The notes under the pieces: model-generated
Database searches by the model: none
The model's input: only the letters and a program-made list of their open reading frames with translations
What the model was told of the DNA's origin: nothing
Shown: one piece after another, positions 37,590-46,255 of the stretch
How the letters are laid out: each line of letters begins with the position of its first letter
How positions within the stretch are numbered: the first letter of the stretch is position 1
From: Bacteroidota bacterium
Lineage (GTDB): Bacteria; Bacteroidota; Bacteroidia; Chitinophagales; Chitinophagaceae
DNA length: 64,000 bases
Direction of reading: 5' to 3'
Assembly (NCBI GenBank): GCA_023386045.1
Contig: JAEWKK010000034.1
Span: forward strand, 21,475-85,474
Position numbers and translations under genes: made by a program

Positions 37590-38495
37590 ATGTTATCAGT
37601 GACGATACTGGGAAATAATTCAGCTGTTCCCGCATTTAACAGGCATCCTACCAGCCAGGTTGTTTCCCATGATGGCAACAATTACCTGGTAGATTGTGGT
37701 GAAGGCACGCAGATACAAATGATCAAGTACAAGATCCGCAGAGGAAAGATCTCCCATATATTCATTTCCCATCTACACGGCGATCACTATTTTGGTTTGG
37801 TGGGATTGCTGAATACTTTTGGGCTTCTCTCGCACAAACAGGAACTGCATGTATTTGGACCATCACCCTTGCAACAGATAGTAGAAATGCAATTGAAAGT
37901 GGCTGATACCATTCTTCCCTATCCCCTCCACTTCCATACACTTACCCAACATGAGGTGTTGGTAGATGATGAGGACATCCGCATCACTGCTTTCCCCACC
38001 ACGCATCGCATCGAATGTTATGGTTTTTTGTTTGAAGAAAAGGAAGGAAAAAGAAAACTGCTGATTGAGAAGATCAGGAAACTGAACATCCCTGTTTCTT
38101 TTTACACCAGTTTACAAAATGGTCTTGATTATATCACACCTCGCGGACAGGTGATCAAAAATGCAGATGTTACTACTGATCCGCAAAGAGGAAAAAAATA
38201 TGCTTTCTGCGCAGACACCAGGTATGATGAGAACATGATCCGCTATGTTTACGGAGCTGACATGATCTATCATGAAACCACTTACCTGGATAATATGCGG
38301 GAAAAGGCTTTTGAAAGATTTCATTCTACTACCAGGCAGGCAGCAGAGATCGCGAAAAAAGCCATGGCCAAGAAACTGCTGATCGGCCATTTCAGTTCCA
38401 AGTACAGTACACTGGAACAATTTGAACAGGAAGCAAAGGAAATTTTTCCAGCCACAGAACTGGCGGTGGAAGGAACCACTTACGAAATAATTTAA
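37590..38495 (+). CDS. rnz: Ribonuclease Z
   Basis: A 301-residue metallo-beta-lactamase-fold endonuclease that trims the 3' end of tRNA precursors. The zinc motif is HLHGDHYFGLVGLLNTF (HxHxDH), followed by HRIECYGFLFEEKEGKRKLL (the exosite-arm region) and ADMIYHETTYLDNM and LLIGHFSSKYS, which hold the remaining metal ligands (H, D and H). Length is normal for the short bacterial enzyme. The ATG at 37590 gives MLSVTILGNNSAVPA, as in homologues. Confidence 0.94.
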   Translation: MLSVTILGNNSAVPAFNRHPTSQVVSHDGNNYLVDCGEGTQIQMIKYKIRRGKISHIFISHLHGDHYFGLVGLLNTFGLLSHKQELHVFGPSPLQQIVEMQLKVADTILPYPLHFHTLTQHEVLVDDEDIRITAFPTTHRIECYGFLFEEKEGKRKLLIEKIRKLNIPVSFYTSLQNGLDYITPRGQVIKNADVTTDPQRGKKYAFCADTRYDENMIRYVYGADMIYHETTYLDNMREKAFERFHSTTRQAAEIAKKAMAKKLLIGHFSSKYSTLEQFEQEAKEIFPATELAVEGTTYEII

Positions 38496-38523
38496 GCATT
38501 CTTAAGAAAGGAAAAAATCAAAA

Positions 38524-39660
38524 CTATTTTTTCACGATCCACCTGTAAAAGCCGGGGAACTCAGCACGCCAGGTGGCTTCATTATGCCTGCCTTCACCAC
38601 GGATCACGGTTTTTAATCTTGCTTTGGAAAAGCGACGCATTTGTTCAAATACATACAACATGTCAGGTACCATCTCGTCACTCTCCTGCTGTCCGGCATA
38701 AAAAAAGATCTTACCCTTTATTTTTTTTGCCTTTTTAGGATCGATATTTTTTAGTTGCGGGTTGATCCAGAATGCCGGTGAAAAAACTCCGGCTCCACCA
38801 AAAACCTTTGGATATTTTAGAATCGCGTAAAAGGAGATCAATCCTCCCATAGAACTTCCTGCTACGTAAGTGAACTTCTCTCCTTTTTTTGTACGAAAAT
38901 GCCTGTCGATATATGGCTTCAGCGTTTTAGCAAGAAAGTTAACATACTGTTCACCTTCGCCTTTTCCATATTTCTCCATATCAAATGGCGCATATTCATT
39001 CAATCTTTTTTCTCCACCATTATCTACTGCCACTACAATGGCCTCCCGATGCAGGGAACCCAGGCTATCCAGTGCTTCATCAACACCCCATTCGCCATAA
39101 GCAGAAGTAGCTTCGTCAAAAATATTCTGACCATCATGCATATACAGGACAGGGTATTTATGTCTCGAGGTACGGTAGCTTTTCGGCAAATAGATCCAGA
39201 CGCGCCTGTAACGATTCAGCTGAGGTATGTAAAAAGCCGTATCTATAACATGAACATTGCTGCTTGCCGTGCTTTTTCTTTCGGTCTTTGGGAAACGCCA
39301 GGCCCAGTCCTGGATGTCTGAGACGATGGTGGTATCCGATTCAACCTGCAACAACCTGTTTTCTGATGGAAACCCCTTTTCCAAAGTTTCAACCTTATCC
39401 CATCCTCCTTCAGTAAACTTGTAATGATACATGCCCTTTTGCAATTCAATAGTGATGCCGGGTTTGCCATGGATCATTTTTAAAGCCATCTTAGAGTCAT
39501 GCGGGTTCCAGTTGTTGAAGCTTCCTGCAAGAAAGATGGTGTCAGAAAACTTATGGTAAGAAGGCAAACGATTGATGATAAAACTTACCTTATACTGAGC
39601 ATAAGGACTTTCGGAAAGAAGAAAAATGCAAAGTATGAAAATGAATTTCCTTAAAGGCAT
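38524..39660 (-). CDS. Exported esterase with N-terminal glycogen-binding-like domain
   Basis: A 378-residue alpha/beta hydrolase (putative esterase, PF00756 type). A signal peptide is followed by an E-set/AMPK-glycogen-binding-like domain with FLAGSFNNWNPHDSKMAL, then the hydrolase with ILYMHDGQNIFDEATS-like sequence and nucleophile motif VAGSSMGGLISFYAIL. A C-terminal His is in EGRHNEATWRAEFPGFYRWI. Related enzymes hydrolyse ferulate, siderophore or acyl esters; the substrate here is unknown. I take the ATG at 39660, just after the dapA stop; the frame extends further but would overlap dapA. Gap to dapA is 4 bp, so it is co-transcribed. Confidence 0.85.
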   Translation of the reverse strand: MPLRKFIFILCIFLLSESPYAQYKVSFIINRLPSYHKFSDTIFLAGSFNNWNPHDSKMALKMIHGKPGITIELQKGMYHYKFTEGGWDKVETLEKGFPSENRLLQVESDTTIVSDIQDWAWRFPKTERKSTASSNVHVIDTAFYIPQLNRYRRVWIYLPKSYRTSRHKYPVLYMHDGQNIFDEATSAYGEWGVDEALDSLGSLHREAIVVAVDNGGEKRLNEYAPFDMEKYGKGEGEQYVNFLAKTLKPYIDRHFRTKKGEKFTYVAGSSMGGLISFYAILKYPKVFGGAGVFSPAFWINPQLKNIDPKKAKKIKGKIFFYAGQQESDEMVPDMLYVFEQMRRFSKARLKTVIRGEGRHNEATWRAEFPGFYRWIVKK

Positions 39661-39664
39661 TTGA

Positions 39665-40552
39665 TTATTTAAGTGAAGAAAGATAGGCTTTAAGCGGACC
39701 ATAATAGTTTTCGCTCAATGGTACAAGAGGAAGCCTCAGGTTGTTTTCAATGATCCCCAATTCAGTTAAAAATGCCTTGACACCGGCAGGATTATTTTCA
39801 GCAAACAACAGGTCATATCCTTCAAGGAGGGCGTTGTTCAGGATTCTTGCCGTATGAAAATCCCCGGATAAAGCGCTGCTGACCATTGAAGAAAAATCCT
39901 TTGGAAAACAATTGGCGGCAACACTGATCACTCCTTCCATACCACAGGCAATTTGCGCAAGTGCCAGGTTATCATCTCCGCTCACTACCAGAAAATCCTG
40001 TGGCTTATCACGAATGATCTGCATGCACTGGTTCATATTGCCACTTGCTTCCTTAATACCATTGATATTGCTGATTTCTTTTGCCAGCCTGATAGTTGTA
40101 GCCGCGTTGATATTGCTACCTGTGCGACCTGGAACATTATAAAGTATAATGGGTTTTGCAGTAGCAGCTGCAAGTTGTTTGTAATGCTGGTAAATTCCTT
40201 CCTGTGATGGCTTGTTGTAATAGGGACTTGCAGAAAGAATAGCAGCAGCATTTTCAACCGGGAAGGTTTCCATATCCTTCACTACCGATGCTGTATTGTT
40301 TCCGCCAATTCCAACTACAACGGGAACCCTTGCTGAAACAATGGAAAAAGTAGCTTTTATCAGTTCAATCTTTTCTTCTCTGGATAAAGTTGGAGTTTCA
40401 CCTGTTGTACCTAAAGTGACGAGATAATTAACTCCACCTTCAATCACAAAATCGATCAGCTTTTCGTAGCTGTCAAAATCAATGCTTTTATCCTCTTTGA
40501 AAGGCGTCACCAGCGCAACACCAGTTCCTTTTAGCAGGTCTCTTAATGACAT
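39665..40552 (-). CDS. dapA: 4-hydroxy-tetrahydrodipicolinate synthase
   Basis: A 295-residue aldolase-type TIM barrel that condenses pyruvate with aspartate semialdehyde, the first step of the lysine/diaminopimelate branch. The Schiff-base Lys is in INGIKEASGNM, the catalytic Tyr in IILYNVPGRTG, and the N-terminal GTGVALVTPFKEDKSID, GTTGETPTLSREEK are typical. It lies between the esterase and accA on the minus strand, with 31 bp to accA, so the three could form one unit. Confidence 0.95.
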   Translation of the reverse strand: MSLRDLLKGTGVALVTPFKEDKSIDFDSYEKLIDFVIEGGVNYLVTLGTTGETPTLSREEKIELIKATFSIVSARVPVVVGIGGNNTASVVKDMETFPVENAAAILSASPYYNKPSQEGIYQHYKQLAAATAKPIILYNVPGRTGSNINAATTIRLAKEISNINGIKEASGNMNQCMQIIRDKPQDFLVVSGDDNLALAQIACGMEGVISVAANCFPKDFSSMVSSALSGDFHTARILNNALLEGYDLLFAENNPAGVKAFLTELGIIENNLRLPLVPLSENYYGPLKAYLSSLK

Positions 40553-40583
40553 GGTAGTAGTATTACTGCATTGCTTTCAATTA

Positions 40584-41600
40584 TCATTCCTCTGCGGTCA
40601 CCTTCTCTGCGTTATTATTTACTTCAACGGGTAGCTCTTCCCAGAAGCCCATTTTTCCAAATTTCTCAATACGCTCGTTGATGCGTTGTTCAGGTGATAA
40701 AGGTTTTAATTCGTTCAATACCCGAAGCAGGTGTTTTTTCAGGATCTGGGCAGCTTCCACATAATCCCAGTGTGCACCGCCTGCCGGCTCTGGAATGATT
40801 TCATCCACCAGTCCAAAGCTTTTCATATGATCAGCAGTCAGCTTTAATTGTTCGGCTGCCACTTCTTTTTTATCCCAGCTGCGCCAAAGAATGGAAGAAC
40901 AGCTTTCGGGAGAGATCACAGTGTACCAGGTATTCTCCATCATATATACCCTGTCTCCAACACCAATTCCGAGCGCACCGCCTGATGCACCTTCACCAAT
41001 GATCACGCAAATGACGGGCACTTTGAGACGGATCATTTCATAAATATTCCTGGCGATGGCTTCACCCTGGCCGCGCTCCTCAGCTTCAAGTCCGGGATAA
41101 GCACCAGGTGTATCTATCAGTGTGATGATGGGCTTATTAAATTTTTCTGCCAGCTTCATCAAACGCAGGGCTTTACGGTAACCTTCAGGATTGGCCATCC
41201 CAAAATTCCGAAGCTGCCTGGTTTTTGTATTGATGCCTTTTTGCTGGCCAATCATCATTACAGTCTGGCCGTCCAGCTGCGCAAATCCTCCTACCATGGC
41301 CTTATCATCCTTCACATTGCGGTCACCAAACAATTCAACAAAGTTGGTAGTCATGTTCTGGATATATTTCATGGTATAGGGCCGGTCTGGATGACGACTT
41401 AGCTGTACCTTCTGCCAGCTGGTAAGCGATTTAGTGATCTCTTTTCTTCGCTCAATGATCAATTGTTCCAGTTCCAGGATCTTGTCTTCATAATTGATCT
41501 TCTTATGTTCCTGTGCATGCTTCAGTTTCTCGATCTCGTCAATCAGCTCTTTGATCGGTCTCTCAAAATCCAGGAATTGTCTGTTTGCATTTGAGGGCAT
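40584..41600 (-). CDS. accA: Acetyl-CoA carboxylase carboxyltransferase subunit alpha
   Basis: A 338-residue alpha subunit that transfers the carboxyl group from biotin to acetyl-CoA. N-terminal FLDFERPIKELIDEIEKLKHA, then YTMKYIQNMTTNFVELFGDRNVKDDKAMVGG, the crotonase-like core with IGEGASGGALGIGVGDRVYMMENTWYTVISPE. The C-terminus carries a short acidic extension beyond the usual length (about 317). The partner AccD is not in the window. The accB-accC pair is elsewhere. Confidence 0.96.
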   Translation of the reverse strand: MPSNANRQFLDFERPIKELIDEIEKLKHAQEHKKINYEDKILELEQLIIERRKEITKSLTSWQKVQLSRHPDRPYTMKYIQNMTTNFVELFGDRNVKDDKAMVGGFAQLDGQTVMMIGQQKGINTKTRQLRNFGMANPEGYRKALRLMKLAEKFNKPIITLIDTPGAYPGLEAEERGQGEAIARNIYEMIRLKVPVICVIIGEGASGGALGIGVGDRVYMMENTWYTVISPESCSSILWRSWDKKEVAAEQLKLTADHMKSFGLVDEIIPEPAGGAHWDYVEAAQILKKHLLRVLNELKPLSPEQRINERIEKFGKMGFWEELPVEVNNNAEKVTAEE

Positions 41601-41729
41601 AGTTCAGTTTAGATTGGCGGTAAAATTAGGGAATTTGCTATTGAAGGCTAAAGTTTCAGCATATACACTTATTCTTCCAGCTTTTTTTCATCCCTGAGAT
41701 CTCTGTTTTGAATCAATAGCTTAATAAAA

Positions 41730-41760
41730 AAAACGCCTTCCCTGGGGAAGACGCTTTTTA
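41730..41760 (-). terminator. Terminator of the nitroreductase gene
   Basis: An imperfect hairpin around CTTCC-CTGG-GGAAG with flanking A and T runs, between accA and the nitroreductase stop; a T-run follows on the minus strand. Confidence 0.6.
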
Positions 41761-41782
41761 ATTATTAAACCAACAAACAAAA

Positions 41783-42751
41783 TTACTGGCGCACTTCTGC
41801 CACCTGCTCAACCGGCCTGCGGTAGGAATAAGGCATTTTCTCTGAATAACCGATCCTGAGCAAAAGCAAAGGTGCTTCATCATGATTCAGGTCCATCAGA
41901 TGTGCCAGCTTCTGCCGTACGGAAGGCACTTCACATGGCATGTTGATATGGGCATGACTGATGTTGAGTGAAGTAGCTGTAAGAGCAAATCTTTCAAAAC
42001 TTCTACCGAGGTTGATCCAGGCTTTTACATCATTTCTTTTGCCGATAAAAAATACAAGAGCAGAAGAGCTGCGAATCAATTCCTCAATCTGGTCGGCCTG
42101 TTTTTTTGGAGATGTGCTGCCCAGGATGAATTTTCCCAGCCATCCGGGGACAGAAGGTTTCCCACTGGAAGCACTGTTAATGCCATCGAGTGTTTTAACG
42201 GCTCCTGATTCATTAAACCTTACCCACTGGAGCATTTCATCAACAAAAGCTTCATCGGAATACTGGCGGATGCAGGCTTCTTTTACCAGTTCAATCACAG
42301 TACCTATTTCATCATAACCGGTAAAAAATTTACACTTCACATCATCTCTCATGGCTGAAGAGCGCAATACTTCGAGGTGATTTTCAGGAATGGGTTTTCC
42401 ATTGTAATGGTTCCTGGTTGTCTGGCGTACTACGATCTGGTCGAACAAACCATCATCCTTGCTTTGAGTTAGCGCTTTGAGGCTTACTTCAATATAAATT
42501 TCACCTTCACTATGAATCGTAGCTGATGGCGCGTAATCCATTTGCCTGGCAGCGATCATGAGGTTTTCCAACGCGCATCCAAGACTGATAAATAACTCGT
42601 GCTGGTCTGCATCAGCAATGGTGAGTGAACGGCTGTAATCGGGAAAAATCAGGATACGGTCATCTTCCACCATGAATTTCCAGGGCTGTGTATTATGGCT
42701 TGAAGGAGCCTGGGTTGCGTAATAAACTATTCTTTGTAGATCTTTTTTCAT
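41783..42751 (-). CDS. Nitroreductase-fold flavoprotein (Acg-like)
   Basis: A 322-residue FMN-binding nitroreductase-fold protein of the Acg type, with duplicated half-sites in a single chain. N-terminal IVYYATQAPSSHNTQPWKFMV holds the FMN-binding Ser-His-Asn residues; IVVRQTTRNHYNGKPIP and GRSFERFALTATSLNISHAHINMPCEVP are later signature blocks. The physiological substrate is unknown. The ATG at 42751 (MKKDLQRIVYY) is favoured over one 18 bp upstream. Confidence 0.85.
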   Translation of the reverse strand: MKKDLQRIVYYATQAPSSHNTQPWKFMVEDDRILIFPDYSRSLTIADADQHELFISLGCALENLMIAARQMDYAPSATIHSEGEIYIEVSLKALTQSKDDGLFDQIVVRQTTRNHYNGKPIPENHLEVLRSSAMRDDVKCKFFTGYDEIGTVIELVKEACIRQYSDEAFVDEMLQWVRFNESGAVKTLDGINSASSGKPSVPGWLGKFILGSTSPKKQADQIEELIRSSSALVFFIGKRNDVKAWINLGRSFERFALTATSLNISHAHINMPCEVPSVRQKLAHLMDLNHDEAPLLLLRIGYSEKMPYSYRRPVEQVAEVRQ

Positions 42752-42957
42752 ATGCTGTGATATTTCCACAAAGATTTCAACAAAAGCGGCCGCAACAACT
42801 GATGCAGGTTATAACATCAGCTGAGTTTTAACAGGTATCTACCCATACCAATGTCATACTCCATTTGCTAACAGGAATGCATAATTGATTTTCATAGTAA
42901 CCGCAGATTGGCCTCCGCTTTCGTTCTCTTTCCCGCTCCTAAAATGACTCCCATATT

Positions 42958-43752
42958 TCAGAAGCTCAATCCTATTATGATCCTTGCTTCTGCCCTTTCG
43001 TGATCTTTCAGCACTTTTTTCCCAGGTGAGTTGGAAGTCTTATGAAGGTTGACCAGTTGCGGAAGATAATTGGCAACGATAAACCATTTATGAATGCTGT
43101 AGTTGATGGTAGGACCTGCGAAAAGAATTGAATTATTCCATTTTTTATCAGCCAGGTCGTTGCAGTTAATCAGTTCAATACCTGCCCCCAGGCAATGATT
43201 CAGATGATACATATAGGCAAGGTCCAGTTCAAGTGGAGCTCTTATTTGTTCTTCAGGAGTTTCTTCTTCATGAAGTATGGATTTTTCCCATTCGTAACCC
43301 AGGTTAAAAGCAAAAAGGTGTTTTCCATAATTATGATCCGCAATGAACCTGGCTTCCAGACCAAGATCAGAACCTTTGAGGCCTGCATCTCCAAATAGAG
43401 CGAACCCTGTTTTTTTCTCAGGATCATTCAGTCTCCACTTCCATTCTGTATTAAAACCATTTTCGGAATACTGATGTTCCGAGTTTTCAAGATGGTCAGA
43501 ATTGACCTGGTAGCGGCTCAATCCAAATGCAGCCTGAAGGCGGTGATTGAGACCGATCTCAAATTCGAGATACTGGTCCATGGCGTGATAGGATTCACCA
43601 GAATGGCCGAATCTTGAAGTGTGTAACAGTTCTATTGTTCGGGTTCCCGGGTGAATAATATTAGCAGCAAAAGTTCGGGCGAATGGCCTTTCCTGGGAGT
43701 AAGAAACAGAGAAGCACAGGGCAATGATGGATAGCAGAAATATTCTTTTCAT
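42958..43752 (-). CDS. Outer-membrane beta-barrel protein of unknown function
   Basis: A 264-residue exported protein: signal peptide (MKRIFLLSIIALCFSVSYSQ), then alternating polar/aromatic strands throughout (for example FALFGDAGLKGSDLGLEARFIADHNYG), ending with IIIGLSF whose C-terminal Phe is typical of outer-membrane barrels. No family is recognised. Its leader is long and structured (see the RNA entry), which suggests regulation after transcription starts. The start is ATG at 43752; frames further upstream read through the leader and look non-coding. Confidence 0.75.
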   Translation of the reverse strand: MKRIFLLSIIALCFSVSYSQERPFARTFAANIIHPGTRTIELLHTSRFGHSGESYHAMDQYLEFEIGLNHRLQAAFGLSRYQVNSDHLENSEHQYSENGFNTEWKWRLNDPEKKTGFALFGDAGLKGSDLGLEARFIADHNYGKHLFAFNLGYEWEKSILHEEETPEEQIRAPLELDLAYMYHLNHCLGAGIELINCNDLADKKWNNSILFAGPTINYSIHKWFIVANYLPQLVNLHKTSNSPGKKVLKDHERAEARIIIGLSF

Positions 43753-43774
43753 AAACAAACGGTTTGGCTGAACA

Positions 43775-43940
43775 AAAGAGAAGCCCGCTTTTTCATCACG
43801 GGCTTCATTATATCCAGGCACATGGCCGCTTGCATTTACCTTACGGTGTCTTCCGACCTTTATCCTGCAGATTTATCTGCATTGACTGTTACCAGTAAAC
43901 AGCTCTTTCGACCTATTGGCCCGGGTCTTTCAAAAATCAA
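43775..43940 (-). ncRNA. Structured leader upstream of the outer-membrane gene
   Basis: Between the stop of the membrane-anchored protein gene and the outer-membrane gene, the minus strand can form several hairpins in a row: CTGTT/AACAG, TGCAGA/TCTGCA (loop TAAA), GGTC/GACACC around a GGAA tetraloop (one bulged A), and an 8-bp terminator-like stem GAAGCCCG/CGGGCTTC followed by CTCTTTT. A hairpin with terminator shape 25-50 bases before a start codon suggests attenuation or a riboswitch-like device. I cannot match it to a known class. It may also be the terminator of the upstream respiratory operon. Confidence 0.45.
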
Positions 43941-43942
43941 TA

Positions 43943-44851
43943 TCAATGCTCGCCTTTGAGGCGGAACAGTTCATATATGATCACGATATAGTGACCCCAT
44001 ACTGTACCCATAAGAATGATGAAGGTGATCAGCATCCACATGGGCGGATGAGGACTCCAAAGTGCTCTTGGCATTTCTTTCATTTCCTCTGAAACCGGCT
44101 GTCCCCATTTCTGAACAACTGTAGTTTCAATATTTCCAAAATCCTCGTTATCCTGCACTCTTGCTATCAGCGTTAGGTTTCCATTCACGTCGCCCGGAAG
44201 ATTACCAGGAACTTCAATATTCACTTCACCTGTTTCATCAGTAGCACCTTCACCAATTTTCAATGGATTGAATAATCTTTTCACATAGATGGCCAGGTCG
44301 GCTGCATCTACCGGAGTTTCAGTACCGGTACTCAGGTCAACCAGTTTTACCTGCAAAGACATCACGGAATCTTCCTTCATAGGCGTTACCTCAAGTCTTG
44401 CTCTTTTAATGGCAAGAACTTCTTCAGCAGCATCATATTTATCATTACCAGGGTAACTGACTTTGAAGTTCAGTTTACCTTCCGCATCTGGAGTCAAACC
44501 ATCTGCTTTTACATTCAGTAAAGCCAATCCGTTTTTATTGGTAACTGCTTCGCCTAATTTGGTTTCACCATTATCACTAACCGCAAAGAATTCAACTTTA
44601 AAACCTTCAAGCTTTGTCAGAGCACCATCGATCTTTGCTTTGAAAATGCCTTTGAGATCAATTGTATTATCAGACTTCTGCATGCTGATGAATTCAACAA
44701 GAGGACTGATGGTCTCTGGTTCTTCAGCAGCCGCAGTGCTGTCCTCCTGACTGAAGGCCATGAAAGGAAGGAAGCCTATTACCAGCAGGAAGCACCTGGA
44801 TAATAATCTTTTGCGGAATGTAATGAACATGCTTGTTCTATTGCTTTTCAT
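43943..44851 (-). CDS. Periplasmic Ig-like protein with C-terminal membrane anchor
   Basis: A 302-residue protein with an N-terminal signal segment (LLVIGFLPFMAFSQ, around residue 20-35), two beta-rich Ig-like repeats (about residues 45-150 and 150-250) and one C-terminal helix (MWMLITFIILMGTVWGHYIVIIYELF). It therefore projects into the periplasm and is anchored at the C-terminus. No motif for cofactor binding is seen. It follows the NrfD-like gene by 10 bp and is probably an accessory subunit of that membrane complex. Confidence 0.7.
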   Translation of the reverse strand: MKSNRTSMFITFRKRLLSRCFLLVIGFLPFMAFSQEDSTAAAEEPETISPLVEFISMQKSDNTIDLKGIFKAKIDGALTKLEGFKVEFFAVSDNGETKLGEAVTNKNGLALLNVKADGLTPDAEGKLNFKVSYPGNDKYDAAEEVLAIKRARLEVTPMKEDSVMSLQVKLVDLSTGTETPVDAADLAIYVKRLFNPLKIGEGATDETGEVNIEVPGNLPGDVNGNLTLIARVQDNEDFGNIETTVVQKWGQPVSEEMKEMPRALWSPHPPMWMLITFIILMGTVWGHYIVIIYELFRLKGEH

Positions 44852-44861
44852 ATAATTCGTT

Positions 44862-46220
44862 TTATGCTGGTATAATTTCTTTTTCTACTTTTTTCACTTC
44901 CACCTGCTTTTGTTCATCGGTTTCCTTGTCACCAAATTCAGAGATCGGCACAATGGTTACAAATTTTGACATGAGTGTGAAGAACAAAAGGAAAGTGGCA
45001 ATACCTGCTCCGGTGAGTGCCCATTCTACCCATGTTGGAGAATAATGCACATATTCTGCTCTTGTGTCCTGCATTGGCAACAGTGGTGATTCCAGTGTAG
45101 GCACAATGATCAGGTAACGTTTCACCCACAACGCTGCTACCATGAAGAGTGAAGCAAGTGTGATCCAGTTGGGTTTTCTTGTGGCAGGAATCGCAACAAT
45201 AGCTATGGGAAGAATGATACCTGCAAGGTTGGTGAATAAGAACCACCAGCCATATTCAGAAGGACTGAATAATTTATGCAGTAATTCATTTTCCCATTTT
45301 TCTGAACCATACCATCCTGTGAAATATTCAGAGAAAGTAAAGTAACCATAGGCAGCAGCAAGGATCATCATGATGTAGCCCAGGTAAATAAAATGTTTGT
45401 CTTCGATATAGCTGTGCAGCTTGTACATTCTACGATATACCCACATGGCCATGATCAGCACACCTGTACCAGAGAAGATGGCAGCAAGAACGAAGTAAGG
45501 ACCAAAGATGGTGCTATGCCAGCCGGGGCGCAGTGTCATACCAAAAATCCATGACAACACAGAGTGAACGATGATGGCAAGAGGCACGATCATGATGGCC
45601 ATAAGGTTGGTGGAAACCCTGATGTGTTTTTTCTGGCTGGGTGTTCCCCTGTAACCAAGGGCCAGGAATTTGTAAACCTTTTGTTGCCATTTAGGAACCT
45701 TCATATTGGCATCGCGGTAGATGGCAAAATCCTTGATCAGGGCAAGATAAAGGAAGAGACAACTACCCATGAAATAAGTACTGATAGCCAGCACGTCCCA
45801 GATAATCGGAGACTGAAGTCTTGGATAAATGAAGAGGTGATGCAGGCGGTCCAGTCTTCCCACGCAGAGAAGAATATAAACAGGTCCGATGATGGTTGCG
45901 ATCACGGTGATCATCTCCGCCACGCGGATGATGGGTTTACGCCATTCAACTTTTAATAAGTGAAGGATACCGGAGATAACCGCGCCGGCATAACTGATAC
46001 CGATAAAGAATATAAAATTGGCAATGAACAAACCCCAGACCACATTATCTCGCATACCTGTAACCACGTGTCCTTTGGCGATCTGCAGGTAAAGTGCATA
46101 ACCGCCCAGTAAAATCCAAAGAAGATAAAATATGGTCCAGAACCTTGTTTTAGCCCCGAATTTTTCTATGTGGGACCTTTGTTCCTCGAAAGCTTTTTGC
46201 TGAAATGCGTTCAGTTTCAT
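44862..46220 (-). CDS. NrfD/PsrC-like quinone-interacting membrane subunit
   Basis: A 452-residue membrane protein with about ten helices in the NrfD/PsrC family, which pass electrons between a quinone pool and an Fe-S partner. Recognisable regions are VVWGLFIANFIFFIGISYAGAVISG, PVYILLCVGRLDRLHHLFIYPR, SVLSWIFGMTLRPGWHSTIFGPYFV and NLAGIILPIAIVAIPATR. Quinone-site residues are not identified with certainty. It sits directly after the ferredoxin gene (35 bp), so it forms a membrane module. A catalytic molybdenum subunit is not in the window. Confidence 0.9.
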   Translation of the reverse strand: MKLNAFQQKAFEEQRSHIEKFGAKTRFWTIFYLLWILLGGYALYLQIAKGHVVTGMRDNVVWGLFIANFIFFIGISYAGAVISGILHLLKVEWRKPIIRVAEMITVIATIIGPVYILLCVGRLDRLHHLFIYPRLQSPIIWDVLAISTYFMGSCLFLYLALIKDFAIYRDANMKVPKWQQKVYKFLALGYRGTPSQKKHIRVSTNLMAIMIVPLAIIVHSVLSWIFGMTLRPGWHSTIFGPYFVLAAIFSGTGVLIMAMWVYRRMYKLHSYIEDKHFIYLGYIMMILAAAYGYFTFSEYFTGWYGSEKWENELLHKLFSPSEYGWWFLFTNLAGIILPIAIVAIPATRKPNWITLASLFMVAALWVKRYLIIVPTLESPLLPMQDTRAEYVHYSPTWVEWALTGAGIATFLLFFTLMSKFVTIVPISEFGDKETDEQKQVEVKKVEKEIIPA

Positions 46221-46255
46221 AAGAAGTAAGTTTTGATCAAAATGATCCTGATGAA

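Noticed and set aside
43775..43940. Cobalamin riboswitch as identity of the leader
   Set aside because: I see no box with GCCACTG or the usual AGTCAGAAGACC ending; the short GGTCGGAAGAC resemblance is too weak.
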